DNA from: Atrichornis clamosus
Taxonomy: Eukaryota > Chordata > Aves > Passeriformes > Menuridae
Direction of reading: 5' to 3'
DNA length: 64,000 bases
Assembly: GCA_013400975.1 (NCBI GenBank)
Contig: WBMZ01003342.1
Span: 1 to 64,000 of the forward strand
In this document: in pieces, positions 50,301-61,334 of the stretch
Layout of the letters: each line of letters begins with the position of its first letter
How positions within the stretch are numbered: position 1 is the first letter of the stretch
The notes under the pieces: model-generated
The model's database searches: none
Seen by the model: the letters and a program-made list of their open reading frames with translations, nothing else
What the model was told of the DNA's origin: nothing
Translations under genes and position numbers: made by a program

Positions 50301-53300
50301 ACTGTTTAATTGTGTGTTTTTTTCCCTCCACAGCTGCTTATCACTGTAGCTTTTAGTCAGCCCGTCAAGCTTTACTCTATGAAACTTCAGGGGCCAGACA
50401 ATGGTGAGTGAAGGGCCTGGTGCAAACAGAATTATTTATTGTAGTTTGATACGCAAACACTAGAATTTGATACACAAGTATAAGTATTTATTAGAGTTTG
50501 ATACACAACTGTAACTGTTCTAGTGTGATACCCTGCACAGAGACACTTGGATTTAATTCCAGGCTTAAGGTGAGGCTGAAAGATGGACCTTGTTTTTATA
50601 TAGTAACTCAGGTCACCTCGTAAAATGACGTGATGACATGGCATTCTGAGCTTCTCTTTGGAGTGTGATGCACGTATGGAGTCACATCCCTCTCTTATCC
50701 CAGGGCAAGGGCCAAAATACATCAAAATCTTCATCAACCTCCCGCGCTCGATGGATTTTGAGGAAGCCGAACGGAGCGAACCCACCCAGGCCCTGGAGCT
50801 GGGCCCGGATGACATTAAGGAAGATGGGATCATCCAGCTCCGCTACGTAAAGTTCCAGAATGTCAACAGTGTCACTGTAAGTCCCTGTTCTTCGAGGGAC
50901 TTCCTAGAAAACCACATAATTCCGCAGCCTCTGGAAGGGACCTGCCCGAGGGGTGTCTCGGGGGCTTCAGCAAACGTCATGGAATGGATATGAATTTAAT
51001 TTCCAGTCACATTCCAGAGAAGTTGTGACTTCTTAGAAATGTGGGAAGTGGGAGCTGGGAAGATCCCAGCTGGGTGGGTTTTTAACAAACTACCAGGAAA
51101 ACAACAGTGTTCTATATATAATTATTTAAATTAAGAGGACTGGAGCTTTTCTAAGACCTTAAAGACCTTTCTACCTAGAAAAAAAGCATTAATTTGGTCA
51201 ATTCAAACATCTTGAGATGCTTTATGTATTAATTCAAGGATGGACAGTTTAACTCCTTTTTCTGGCTGTTTTTCCTCCTCAGTTGTTTGTCCAGTCCAAT
51301 CATGGTGATGAAGAGACAACCAGAATCACATATTTCACATTTATTGGCACTCCAGTGCAAGCCACCAACATGAACGACTTCAAACGAGTGAGTCCCTTCC
51401 TAAACCCCCTGGGGAGCTCTTCAGAGCTGCTCCAGCATGGGCTGAGGGAACAAACACACCAGGCTGCTGCTGCAATTCCACACTCAGGGTACTTGTGACA
51501 TCCAAGGGGAAACCTGTAGCTTTGTCCTGGATTTTTTCCAGCTTTTTACCAGGTTTTGTTCATCAGCTTTGTACAAATGAACGGTAAGAACTGAGAGGGG
51601 CTGGCAAGTTACAAACACCAAAGGCAATGGGGGTTTTTTGATAGCTGTGAGATTTATATCTTGATTTTGGGACTCTGTTTTTTGAAAACTTTAGTGTAAA
51701 AAGTCTTACTTTAAAATAAACTGCTTCAAAAATGAATTTATGGTACAAATACCCTCTAATTTCAGAAGGTTAAAAGCACTAACACCAACATGGCACCTAC
51801 TTGATTTTTAGCAGCAAAACTTGATCTTAACTAAATGTGAAACTTAATTTCTCTGCAGGTAATAAGTTAATCAATGAGTTTAACAGCTTTTGCCGCCTTT
51901 CATTGCCACTCAAAGTCATTAAAAATTTGCTCTACTGCTCTAAAATTAATACAGGTTGTAGACCTTACTCTCTCCCCCCAAACTAGAAATATGTTAATTG
52001 ATTTATGGTCTGCTTTTTGGGGGTTTCTGTGGCTTTTTAAGTTGCTTGGAGAAAGTGTCTGTGGACACAGTACTCATGGAATTGTGCAGGAGAGGGCAGG
52101 ATGGGAAGGAACTGCTGAGAAATGCAGGAGCAGGGATGGACTGGCGGCTGGCTAATCCTGCCTCCGTCAGATCCCCATGGACACTCCATGTAATTATAAT
52201 ATTCTTATTTTCCTCCCTGAACACGGAGTTTGAGGAGAAGGAAAGTCCTGGGATTGATGGAAAGGGGGACACCAGGGCAAGAACTGCTGCTTAGACCCTG
52301 AGAGAGGAGTGGGAAGAGCCACAGAGAAATACTGACAGGTTGGGGGATCTTTCTGTCCCCTCTGGAATAAATTCCTTCTCTCTACTCAGAGCTGCTTGTT
52401 TGCACTAGACTTTTGACACATTCTTTGCTGCTGCTTTGGTTCTTGTAACACTCCTTTTGTTTGTTTTCCAGCTTAACTCCCCATTCCCAAAGAACTAAAA
52501 GGGCAGAAGAAGTTAAACAGTAATAACGGGATTGGTGTGGCCTCGCTCTCCTCCCTCCTCCCTCTGCTCAGCTCCCGCCCTTCCCAAATCCCGGAGCATC
52601 TTCACTTCCTGACTCACCAGCTCAGCTTTCCCCTCCCCCCTGCTCCAGATCTTGCCTTAAACACTTCTCTTTCCCAAATTGTGTCCCATTTTTATCCTGA
52701 ACTTGCCATTTTAAGGCCACACCAAACAGTCCTTGAACAATCCAGCCTGGACTGGATCCTGTGGAGCTCTTGGAGATGCTCTACCACGTTTTTAATATCT
52801 CAGTGGAAAGGAAGGAAAAGGGACCAATTTGGGGGTTTAATAAATAGTTTCCTGTGGGAAGGTGGGGTGGGATGGGCAGAAAATGGATGGGGTTGAGCTG
52901 AGATGCCAAAATGTCCATCTCCATCTCCATATCCGCGTGCTGGGTTTTCCAGATCATACACATGGGCCACTTGTCCCTCTCTGCCTCCGACTGGTATAGA
53001 ATATTTTTGTTGATATTCCGTACTTGCTAACACCTAATCCTTAATCTTTTAACTCTGGTTTTCCTTTTTTTTTTCCTTACCTCTTTGCCTAATCTGTGTG
53101 TGAACACAGTTTGGAATCACTCCAGGAATAAACAAATTTACAGGAATGACAAATTTAACTGTGAAAATGGCCTTTAAAAATGCTTTTAATAGCAGCTCTT
53201 AATTATTGTGGGACAGAGAACTCAGCTGGACAGTGAGAATTCCTCCCTCCTGCAGTTTGACAAGGAATGAACAAGGGGAAGGAGCAGGAAAAACACTTCC

Positions 53301-53837
53301 AGCAGGTCCATGAGGTTCAGGGCTTGGAGGGGTTGGGTTGGTCTTTTTTAATAACTGAGAAATCCGTGGATTTCTGGATTATTTCATAGGTTTGAGCTCC
53401 ATTATGAGGTCAGTATTCCCGGGGAAGCCCATGGCAGAGATGCCAAGGGGAAGGAACAGCCTCAAATGGAGCATCCAGGGAGTTCTTCCCACTTGAATTT
53501 TTTACGGAGTGTGTTAAGGTTTAATGCTTGATGTATAACCTGGATTTTGGAGTGTTCTCCTGCAGTTCCCATCTCCTAACTCCTCCCAGAGTGAGCCCGA
53601 GGCCTTGCTGTGTTCCGAACACTAAACACCAGGAGCTGTGTGTGTTTTCCAGCCCTAACCCTGGGGAGGGATTCCCGTCCCTCCGGAGCTCCCGTAACGC
53701 ACGTCCTGGATTCCCTGCCTGGGCATTGCACTTCCATGGGCCTGCACCAAGGAAGTCCTGCCCAGGGGCGTTGGAACATTATTCCTGTTTGTTTTTCCCT
53801 CTTCCAGGTAGTTGGCAAAAAAGGAGAGAGCCACTAG
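47247..53837 (+). CDS. TXNL1: TXNL1 (thioredoxin-like protein 1, TRP32), 8 coding exons, 289 aa
   Basis: Cytosolic/nuclear thioredoxin-family disulfide reductase that associates with the 26S proteasome (near Rpn11/PSMD14) through its C-terminal PITH domain. Exons total 870 nt = 289 aa plus stop, the same length as human. The thioredoxin domain is aa 1-107 with active-site C34-G-P-C37, encoded at the very start of exon 2 (exon 1 ends on the preceding Gly codon). The PITH domain is about aa 115-285 (ECLNESDEHGFENC, VKLYSMKLQGPDNGQGPKY, RSMDFEEAERSEPTQALEL). It ends KRVVGKKGESH. All introns are GT-AG. Start chosen at the gcggccATGg giving MAGVKVIANDTEFQPELS, aligned with vertebrate TXNL1. An out-of-frame upstream ATG lies at 47180. 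Confidence 0.98.
48572..48668 (+). CDS. TXNL1: TXNL1 coding exon 2 (active site)
   Basis: Encodes aa 33-65: CGPCLRIAPAFNALSNKYPQ then ATFLEVDVHQCQ. CGPC is the redox centre. Donor CAG|gtgggt. Confidence 0.98.
49136..49309 (+). CDS. TXNL1: TXNL1 coding exon 3
   Basis: Encodes aa 66-123 (GTAATNNISATPTFLFFRNK ... EDTDIPKGY). Contains the cis-Pro loop (ATPT) of thioredoxins. Donor TAT|gtgtgt. Confidence 0.98.
49924..50046 (+). CDS. TXNL1: TXNL1 coding exon 4
   Basis: Encodes aa 124-164 (MDLLPFINKAGCECLNESDE ... ESDCDEQ), start of the PITH domain. Donor CAG|gtgccg is a weaker match to consensus. Confidence 0.97.
50334..50403 (+). CDS. TXNL1: TXNL1 coding exon 5
   Basis: Encodes aa 165-188 (LLITVAFSQPVKLYSMKLQG PDN). 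Donor G|gtgagt. Confidence 0.97.
50704..50876 (+). CDS. TXNL1: TXNL1 coding exon 6
   Basis: Encodes aa 188-245 (GQGPKYIKIFINLPRSMDFE ... KFQNVNSVT). Donor ACT|gtaagt. Confidence 0.98.
51283..51387 (+). CDS. TXNL1: TXNL1 coding exon 7
   Basis: Encodes aa 246-280 (LFVQSNHGDEETTRITYFTF IGTPVQATNMNDFKR). Ends on a complete Arg codon; donor CGA|gtgagt. Confidence 0.97.
52472..52865 (+). other. TXNL1: candidate alternative last exon of TXNL1 (intron 7)
   Basis: A strong acceptor (cctttgtttgttttccag-like tract ending at 52471) precedes an in-phase frame giving LNSPFPKN and a TAA at 52496-52498. An AATAAA lies at 52839 with a G/T-rich stretch after it. If used, it would replace the VVGKKGESH end. 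Seen in sequence only; no transcript evidence. Confidence 0.35.
53808..53837 (+). CDS. TXNL1: TXNL1 coding exon 8 (terminal coding part)
   Basis: Encodes aa 281-289 VVGKKGESH and TAG at 53835-53837. Acceptor tttccctcttccag. Confidence 0.96.
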   Translation, partial: VVGKKGESH

Positions 53838-53953
53838 GAAGCAAAGCCACTGGAAGGCCTTATCCCAATCCAAGATTCCCACTTTTCTCTCCGACTCCTG
53901 GATAATTGCTTGACCATAAGCAGAGACTGTCAGTTTGATTTACTGCCATTTCC

Positions 53954-54026
53954 AATAAATCATTGCTTTGAGCTGGAGTGTGTTCCTGGTGTAATCCTCC
54001 TCCTCCTCCATGGATTTGTAAATAAA
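53954..54026 (+). terminator. TXNL1: two proximal TXNL1 polyadenylation signals (AATAAA at 53954 and 54021)
   Basis: Two perfect hexamers 120 and 185 nt after the stop. Downstream of the first is ttgagctggagtgtgttcc, which is G/T-rich. Confidence 0.55.
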
Positions 54027-54950
54027 ATTCCTGACTTCTGCCAAGTTGAATTTTGTTACTCCAAGAATTGTGGCTCTTTTGTTCCATTGAAGCTTCCCAA
54101 CTCTGCTGAGAGTTTCAAGTGTCAAATACAAGTAAAATTGGAGTTAACTGGGATTGTTATTCCCATAAAATACAGATAATTCTTGGATAGAAGTAACTTC
54201 ACCTGTTTAATTTCTATTTCCCTCCAAAATCAGAGCAGAGGAAGCAGATTTTAAATCATCATTCCATGAATTTCTACTGAATTCCTGAGTCTTCCAAAAG
54301 TTTTTAATATTAGAAATTCCTGACCTTGGTTTCCAGGCAAGCTGGGATTTAAATGGTATTCCCTACTTCTTTTAGTGGATGTTTCTCCTCTCTCTGATTT
54401 CAATAAGGGAATATTTATTGCGAATGTTAATTTTCCATCTTAATTGGAATTTTTTTATTACTTGGGGCACACTTCCAAGAAAATTTACCAAATTAATGTT
54501 GGTAAATCAGGCATTGATCAGCACCATATCCATAGAATTCTTCAAATTCCCAGGAAAACTTACTAAGTGTTTAATTGCCATAATTAATCTCTTTGTAAAG
54601 TTAAATTTACTGCATTTTTAATTACATAAATCCCATTAAAACTTAAATCCTGGCCTAATTGCTGTTTCTTTGACACAGTGGGGTGGTTCTTTTCTGCCTT
54701 GGCATATTTGGATGTTCATCCCAAGTGAATTTCCTGTTAAAATAGAGATTTTTTTCCAAGCAGAAGACTGGGAATTGTCTAGAAAACCTTATTATCTGAG
54801 AGGCACTGGGTTTGTTTTCGCTATCACTGCATAATCCAGGATGCTCACGGAGCTCTGTTAAACAGTCAATGGCATGTGACGACAGTTTCATTCCTCTCCT
54901 AATTCCTTACTCTTGTTTTGAGGGATGTAAGACATGGAATTATATATAGA

Positions 54951-54956
54951 AATAAA
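54951..54956 (+). terminator. TXNL1: distal TXNL1 polyadenylation signal AATAAA
   Basis: Perfect hexamer followed at 25-45 nt by a T/G-rich stretch. The only gene-sense context nearby is TXNL1. Confidence 0.55.
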
Positions 54957-55137
54957 TAATTTTTAATACAAACAACTGCCTGTTTCTGATTTTGTACACT
55001 CGTCCCCTTTTGGATTCACGGTGAAGTGCCTTGCTCTCGGATTTCCCTTATTCCTACCCGAATTATCTGATAAACTGGGTTCTGTTATGATGTTAGAAAA
55101 GATTAATTAAATGTCTAATATTTATTCATTTGGGTTG

Positions 55138-55720
55138 CCCGCTGCATCCCTGCCCCTGCCCGCGGACGGCAGTAGGGGCGGGTTGGTGTCCCGGCTGGTG
55201 CCCGCTGGCCTCCCGCCTCGGGATCACCTGCTGCCCATCAAACCTCGGGAGTCTTTGGGTTGATGTGGGATTTTTCCTCAAGTGTGCTTTTTCTCTTAGT
55301 AACTTCGGGGTGTTTTCGCGTGGGGCCGGTCCCGGTGGGCCGGAGGGCGGTGTCGGGCTGGGCGGGCTTTGGGGCTGTGCCGCGATGCCCTCCCCGAGGC
55401 GGGAATCTGGGCGGCGCGCGGGCGTCTTCCCGCCGGATTTTTCCCGCCGGATTTTTCCCGCCGGATTGCGGCGCGAGGCGCTGCCGGCAGCGCCGAGCGA
55501 GTCCACAAGGCGGCGCTGCGGGCCCGGCGGAGCCGTGAGGGGCCGCGGGGGATGCGCCGGGAATCAGCCCGGGATGCGCCGGGAATGCGGCCGGGATGCG
55601 GCGACACGCGTGTCACCCCCGCGGAGGGCCACAAAGCCTCCGCACGATCCAAACCCCCCCGGTTCTGAGGCGTTCCCGGCTGCACCTGGCGCCGGGAAGT
55701 GCGGCTGCAAGTGCCTCGCT
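55138..55720. promoter_or_regulatory. orphan CpG island downstream of TXNL1
   Basis: CpG-dense block starting about 150 bp past the inferred TXNL1 3' end. It contains a triplicated 13-bp unit at 55425-55467 built on TTTTTCCCGCCGGAT, which holds E2F-type TTTCCCGC sites, and a second repeat family on GATGCGCCGGGAAT at 55549-55600. No convincing frame. Could be a promoter for an unannotated transcript or an enhancer island. Confidence 0.6.
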
Positions 55721-58700
55721 GTTCCCTGCAGGAAAACGGGAAAAACTCAGTCACTTTTTCAAAAACTAAGTTAAAGCCGGGAGAACCTGTCCGTGGGGCA
55801 CTGGGGAAGGTTTCCCAAAGAAAGGTGGGTTTTCCTGACTTTTTTTTGTCCACATATAATTTAGCTGAAACCTGGGTTTTAATTGATTAATCCTTCCCGT
55901 GGTGGCTGCTTGTACACCCTAGGGAATTTATCCCGAAATTCCTCGGGTGCCTCCTGCACGTGTTGGCAGCTTGGATGGGAATGCAGGTGGGAATCAGGAG
56001 CTCAGTTACCTCCCTCTAATAACACTTGATCATCGATTAATTAGGACATGGTTAATTTAAGGATACTATTTGGAGTGCTGTGTGTGTATATATCCAGGGA
56101 AGAAATTCAGGGAATATATTTAGGGAAAGGTGAGCCTGAGAAGTGGCTCCACCAAAATTCCCTCAATCAATAAATATGGTTATTTATGATTAAATTAATC
56201 CAGGTCAGCCCACAATTCCCGAGGGTTTCAGATGTCATATCCCGGGATTGGATCCTAACGGTGCTGAGGAATCTGCAGCTGGCCGTGCTGGATGGGAGCC
56301 CTTGGAGAGGGGGGAACGGCAGGAACTGCCTCCAGTATCCAAGATTCCCCCATTCATCACATTTGTCTCCGGGACCACCTCAGTTCTAACTCCAAGTGTT
56401 GTTTTCCCCTTGGAATGTCCCAGCTGGAAAAGCTTTGAACTGAAAAATTAAATTCAAAATTAAGGAGCAGGGGGTTGTGGAGCTTCCCACGTCTCCAGAC
56501 ACCAAAAATCACCTTCCATGGATTTCCGGAGCACCCAGACAGGCCAGATTTGGGCCCCTGACATGTGCTCCCCCAAATCGGAGTTATTCCCCGAATTCCA
56601 AAAGGCTTGACAGCACACACAGAACTTCCAGAGCATTTAATACTTTTCCCTCTAAAATTTTCAGTGAGAGAATTTTGAAAGGATTCTCAAACAAAAGGGA
56701 AAAATGCTTTTCCACTTAATTTCCAGATTGCATTTCCTCCTATGTAAAACAACATTTAATGGCCAAAACCCGCTTCATTTCCACGTTGAAGTTTTAAAAC
56801 TGAAACACCCAGGAGTTTCCAGGACATGAATATTTTTAGTATTTGGATTTTTCGGAAGGCTTTTGTTTTCCCAGACGTTCCCCCCGGTGGACTGAGCTTC
56901 CCAAACTCCCGAGCGAGCGGGAGCCATGGTGGCTCAGCTCTGGAGAGCAGTGGTGTGGCACTAATGCTGTGTCATTAACACGGGGGGAAATCTCCAACTG
57001 CAGCATCTTGCCAAAAAAGCAGACAGCAGAATTCGCTCCGTGACTTTTCCCTCCCTCCCTACCGTGTGTTTTCCTCCCCAGGCCCTCTCTGCGGCTCGGA
57101 AACACACCATTCCCTAGGAAAATGCTTTTTTTTTCGCCCTTAAATGAACTTCCAGGAAATACTCATTTATTTTTCTCACTTTTTCAAATTTTGCTCTTTT
57201 ATTTTTCCTGGTTTATCTCTCTGTAAGCCCCAAGTCCTGCGTGGGCATGGAGGAATCGAGGGAAGCACAGCCATGGGATCATGGATCAGATGCCAAAAGG
57301 CCTTTTATCCTGAAAAATGCTATTTAAATCACCAAACATGTGCACAATTAACCCAAATTAACTCATCCCAAAAAGGAAAAAGAAGGAGAAGGAAGTTTGG
57401 GGTGGTTTCTTTGTTTATCACATTTTAGTGTTGATGGAAAAAAAAGGGAGAAATGATGGCATTTTGGTGAAATCCCTCCCATTGGAATTTAAAGACTTTA
57501 CACTTCTCAAGCAGCTCCAAAGGGAGTAAAGATATTTTTTCTCCTCATCGGTGCTCAGAGCACGGAATGACTCCACTTGCACAGCTCCGTATTTCATGGA
57601 AAACAATGTGCTCTCCCAGCTCGATTTTCTTGGGCAAAATGGCTTTTTGGAGGGATTCACGAGGCTTTGTTTCCCGATTCTGGGGAAATTCGAACTCTCC
57701 AGGTATAAATGCTGCATAGGTGTGAAAAATTCCATGTCTTACACACCACCCAGGTAAATGTGAGCTCACTCCCCAGCCCCACCTCTGCTTCCAGCTCAAT
57801 TCTCACGTGGCATTTCCTTTTAGAAAAATTCTTGCCGTCGGAGCAGCATTAATTTAATCGCATTTTTATGTAGGAATTAATATTATTTCTGGGAAGGATG
57901 GGAAGCAGGGACGGCAGGTTTCAACTGGAAGTATTTTAGGCGTGGTGTCGGTGCTGCTGGATGGTGCTCCTGCGACCCCGACAGGCTCATCCCGCCGGGA
58001 TCCCGCGGGATTCCAGCCCGGAGCAGGACAGGGGTGTGACAGCAGCTCCCGGGAGAGCTGCCCCGCGCAGCCGGGGGCCGGGGCCGGGCTGTCAGCTCCA
58101 TCTCCAGGAAATGGGGCTGGGGCTGGGATTTTCCTGCAGTAATTAGTCTCTCTGTGAGTTCTTAGGCTCCGTGTCCTGTTGTGAAGGCAACATGTTCGAC
58201 AGCGGTACCTGCCGGGGGGGATCCCGCCACGGCAGCCGCGCTCCTCGTGCGAGACAGCGGGAAAATGGGATGTGGGACTCGGGAATGGTCGGGGGCACGG
58301 TGACTTTCAGCGACAGGGAGGGTCCCAGCCGGTTGGCAAGAGTCAAACTGGGGCTGCTGCCTTTCCCTCGGCTCTTTGGGGCATTTTATCTGCAGGCAGG
58401 TGACGTTTCCCTGCCGAAAGTACCTGTGGATGCACAGGGCACGTGGAACTGGCTCCAGAAAACCGGGCACTGGGAAACCAGGCACTGGAAAAGCAGACAT
58501 GGTGAGAGGTGCTGCACAACCTCTGAAGGATTTCATCCATGATTTGGGATGGGAATCGAGCCTCGGCTTCAGTGTATGAAATGTCAGCTTGTGTATTCCA
58601 TTGGCTCTTAGCTGTGAGTGGAGTAATTACAGATGTGTGGGAATTGTTTTAATATTGAGGGAATATTATCAAAAATGGTTATGTCCAGCTGGTTGTAGAG

Positions 58701-59559
58701 CTGGGAAGGGGCAGGGCAGCCCCCTCTGGAGCTGCTGGTGCTGCAGATCCCACAGGATCTGATGTTGGATGGACTCAGAGAGGGAGACCAGCCCTGGGCT
58801 CCGGAAGGATCAAGTGCATGCCACGCTGGGTCTGCGCTGGAGCAATTCCCATTGGCTAGAAGAGCTTCCTGTGGGAAGGATGGGGGTCTCTTTCCCAGGA
58901 CTGCTTGGAAATCATCTTGGAGCATCTCATCCATCACCCTCAAATTGCTCAGCAACTTCCAGGACAGCGGGAGCAGGGAGAGCATCTGTTCCTCCCGCCA
59001 GAGCCACGGTGATGGACTGCCAAGGACGGCGCTCCAGCCTCACTTCCCGCTGCCTGGAAGCCAAGGTGAGCTGCAGTGGGCGGAGGAACAGCCGGAATCC
59101 TGGGAATGGAGCATCCCAAAGAGCTGCCCCCCAGTCAGTGACTGGTTTGGAAGGGACTGGGAGAAGGGCAGCGTTTTGCCCGGTGCAATTCCAGGCTGCA
59201 AAGGGAAAAATGTGAATTCCCACCCAAAGCCACACAGGCAGAGCACCTCTCCCTCAGCACCCCCGCCCATGGCAAAGAGAGCACAAAGGCATTGCTTCCC
59301 AGTGGGAAGCATCCTGAAGTGTGGTGTAATACTGCTTTTATACACGATGTGGAATTCCATGATCTGGGATGTGCTTTATGGCAGTTAAACTCCCATATGT
59401 GTCAGGGCTTGCAGGACACTGTTATTTTGGCATCCCCACATTTGTAGGAATTGTAACTAAATACCTCTTCCAGCAGGAATAGAAGTACAGGCTGAGGTAT
59501 TTTATGGGTGGCAGCTGTGTCCGGAGCCAGTCCAGAAAAATCCATGCACGGGGCTATTA
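55721..59559. other. intergenic sequence between the two CpG islands
   Basis: 3.8 kb of mainly unique DNA with no recognised gene, no CR1 and no tandem repeat. AT-rich to about 57.9 kb, then more GC-rich (58.0-58.5, 58.75-59.2 kb). Confidence 0.6.
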
Positions 59560-60180
59560 ATCCAGGCAGGAATTCTGCGGCTCTGTGTGGGGTGTCTGGA
59601 GCAGACTCTCGCCGGCCTTCGGAGCGAGCCGGAGCTGGGCCAGGCTTCCTGACAGCACACGCTGGGATATGTCGGGGGAATCTTTTCCCAGCGCGCCCTC
59701 GCAGGAACCAGCGGAGCTCCTCGGAGCCCGGAGGGCACCAGGCACCCCTGAGGAGAGGCGGGACCCGCGTCCCCGGGCACGGCGGGTGCCCGCGCCGGCC
59801 GTGCCTCAGTTTCCCAGCTGGCGGGCTCGGGGCTGAACTCGGCGTGCCCTCTCCGCTCGGAGCGGCCTCTCCGGTGCCAGGTGGGCGCTGGCGCGCCCGC
59901 CGCGGGAGATGCCAGCCTGCCCGCGCTCCCATCGCTAGGCAACGGCGCTGCGCTCCCCGCGATTTCCGCGCTCGCAGTTGGCACCTCCCACCATGTTCTT
60001 TCTGTGCAGGGGATGCAAAAGCCCAAGTTCTATCTTTGGGTGCCAGTGCACGTCGGAGCCACCGGCGCGGGGACAGGGGAATCGCTGGCACGGAGCGAGC
60101 GGGTGACACCGGGACCCTGGAGCTCCTCGGCGCGGGGCCGGGGGCTGCCGAGCCCGGGCCAAAAAAGTTGGGAGAGTTTT
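59560..60180. promoter_or_regulatory. second CpG-rich island without a recognised gene
   Basis: GC-rich, CpG-dense. Carries CATCGCTAGGCAACGG at about 59930, half of which fits the RFX X-box (GTTGCC...). Ends in a T-run at 60187. Long overlapping frames exist on both strands but show no domain or familiar protein. Confidence 0.45.
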
Positions 60181-60589
60181 GTTGTTTTTTTTTTTTTTTG
60201 TCACATCCCAACTCGGAGCTGCTCAAAGAAACAAACACTTTTAATGGAGCATATGCAGGCGCCGGAGAAGGAGAAGCTTCACAATGCATCTGCTGCGGGA
60301 CCAGAAGGCTCCGCCGAGGTGTGAAGTGGGAGGAGAAAAATTCCGAGTGGATGATGCCAGCGAGGATTGCAGAAATATTAAGCAGAAGGAATGTAAACAC
60401 GTGGAGCTGGGGAGAGCTGGCACCAGGAGCCGTCGGGCTGAGGGCACGTTGGGATGGCCCCACACCCCAGGCAGCGCTTCCCGCGCCCGGGAATGGCCAT
60501 GGACACTGCTGCGGGGTGCTCCCATCCCGGGAGCCTCTTTCCCGCTGCTTGGCTCCGACCTGGTGTTCAAGTCGTGTTCAACGTGTGGC

Positions 60590-60665
60590 AGGCCAGCTTG
60601 GATAGGGCTGGGAGTAACCTGGGACAGCGGGAGCTGTCCCTGCCCGTGGCAGGGGGCGGCAGCGG
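60590..60665 (+). mobile_element. CR1 LINE 3' fragment (GC-rich)
   Basis: Forward: ccagcttggatagggctggg, agtaacctgggacagcggga, tgcccgtggcagggggc. Confidence 0.75.
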
Positions 60666-60831
60666 GAGATTCTTGCAGCCCCGTCCATCCCGAGCCGTTC
60701 CGCGGCTCTGCCCTGGCTCCGTGATTCCCGGTCTGTCCCAGCCCCGCCGCTTCCCGACCTCCGTGCCGGGAAAAGCAGGGGGAGCAGCGCCACCCTGTGG
60801 GGAGTTTCTTATAGCAGCGCCGTCTGGATCC

Positions 60832-61095
60832 CAGGATCACGGAACGCGTTGGGCGGGAAGGGACCGGGAAGCTCATCCCATCCCATCCCACCCCACCCNN
60901 NNNNNNNNNNNNNNNNNNNNNNNNNNNNNNNNNNNNNNNNNNNNNNNNNNNNNNNNNNNNNNNNNNNNNNNNNNNNNNNNNNNNNNNNNNNNNNNNNNNG
61001 CAGTCCCAGGTGGGCAACCTGTGCCGGGGCCTCAGCAGCCTCACAGGGAAAATTTCTTCCTGAGATCCCACCTAAATGTGCCCAGTTTCAGCTGA
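60832..61095 (-). mobile_element. CR1 LINE fragment interrupted by an assembly gap
   Basis: Left part: aggatcacggaacgcgttgg, gcgggaagggaccggga. Right part after the Ns: caacctgtgccggggcctca, gaaaatttcttcctgagatc, ccagtttcagctgaaggcca. Both parts fit one reverse-oriented CR1. Confidence 0.8.
60899..60999. other. assembly gap (101 N)
   Basis: Run of N inside a CR1 copy, preceded by the low-complexity cccatcccatcccacccc. True length unknown. Confidence 0.99.
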
Positions 61096-61099
61096 AGGC

Positions 61100-61168
61100 C
61101 ATCAGCTCAGTTGCCAGATGAGATGATCCATAAAATCCCTTCCAAACCAAACCATTCCATGATTCCAT
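61100..61168 (+). mobile_element. short CR1 LINE tail
   Basis: Forward extreme 3' end: gatgagatgatccataaaat, cccttccaaaccaaaccatt, ccatgattccat. It lies back-to-back with the reverse copy at 60832-61095. Confidence 0.85.
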
Positions 61169-61334
61169 AAAGCATCATCAGAGAACCCTCAATTCAGCCC
61201 CACCATCCACAGGGCCGAGGAGCCTCGGAGATTTATTTCCATTTTCCATATGGAGCAACAACTTCACCATAATATCAATTTTCACGCAACGTGTTCCACT
61301 GAAAACATAAACACTGGGAACACCTGCCATGGCT

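Larger units (their letters stand above)
53838..54985 (+). other. TXNL1: TXNL1 3' UTR (probable extent)
   Basis: AT-rich, no repeats. AATAAA signals at 53954 and 54021 would give a short UTR; the signal at 54951 followed by tgtttctgattttgtac would give a 1.1 kb UTR. The end point is inferred. Confidence 0.6.

Noticed and set aside
55130..55774. 214-aa plus-strand frame across the CpG island
   Set aside because: Composition follows the tandem repeats (RRIFPAG-like) and overlaps equally long minus frames; no similarity to known proteins.
58738..59388. 216-aa plus-strand frame
   Set aside because: Unique intergenic DNA with no domain, and an equally open frame on the other strand; no support for coding.
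59402..60605. Overlapping long frames of 365 aa (plus) and 353 aa (minus)
   Set aside because: They overlap antisense in a CpG-rich block, have biased composition (A, G, R, P), no domain, no splice pattern and no protein I recognise. High GC removes stop codons by chance.
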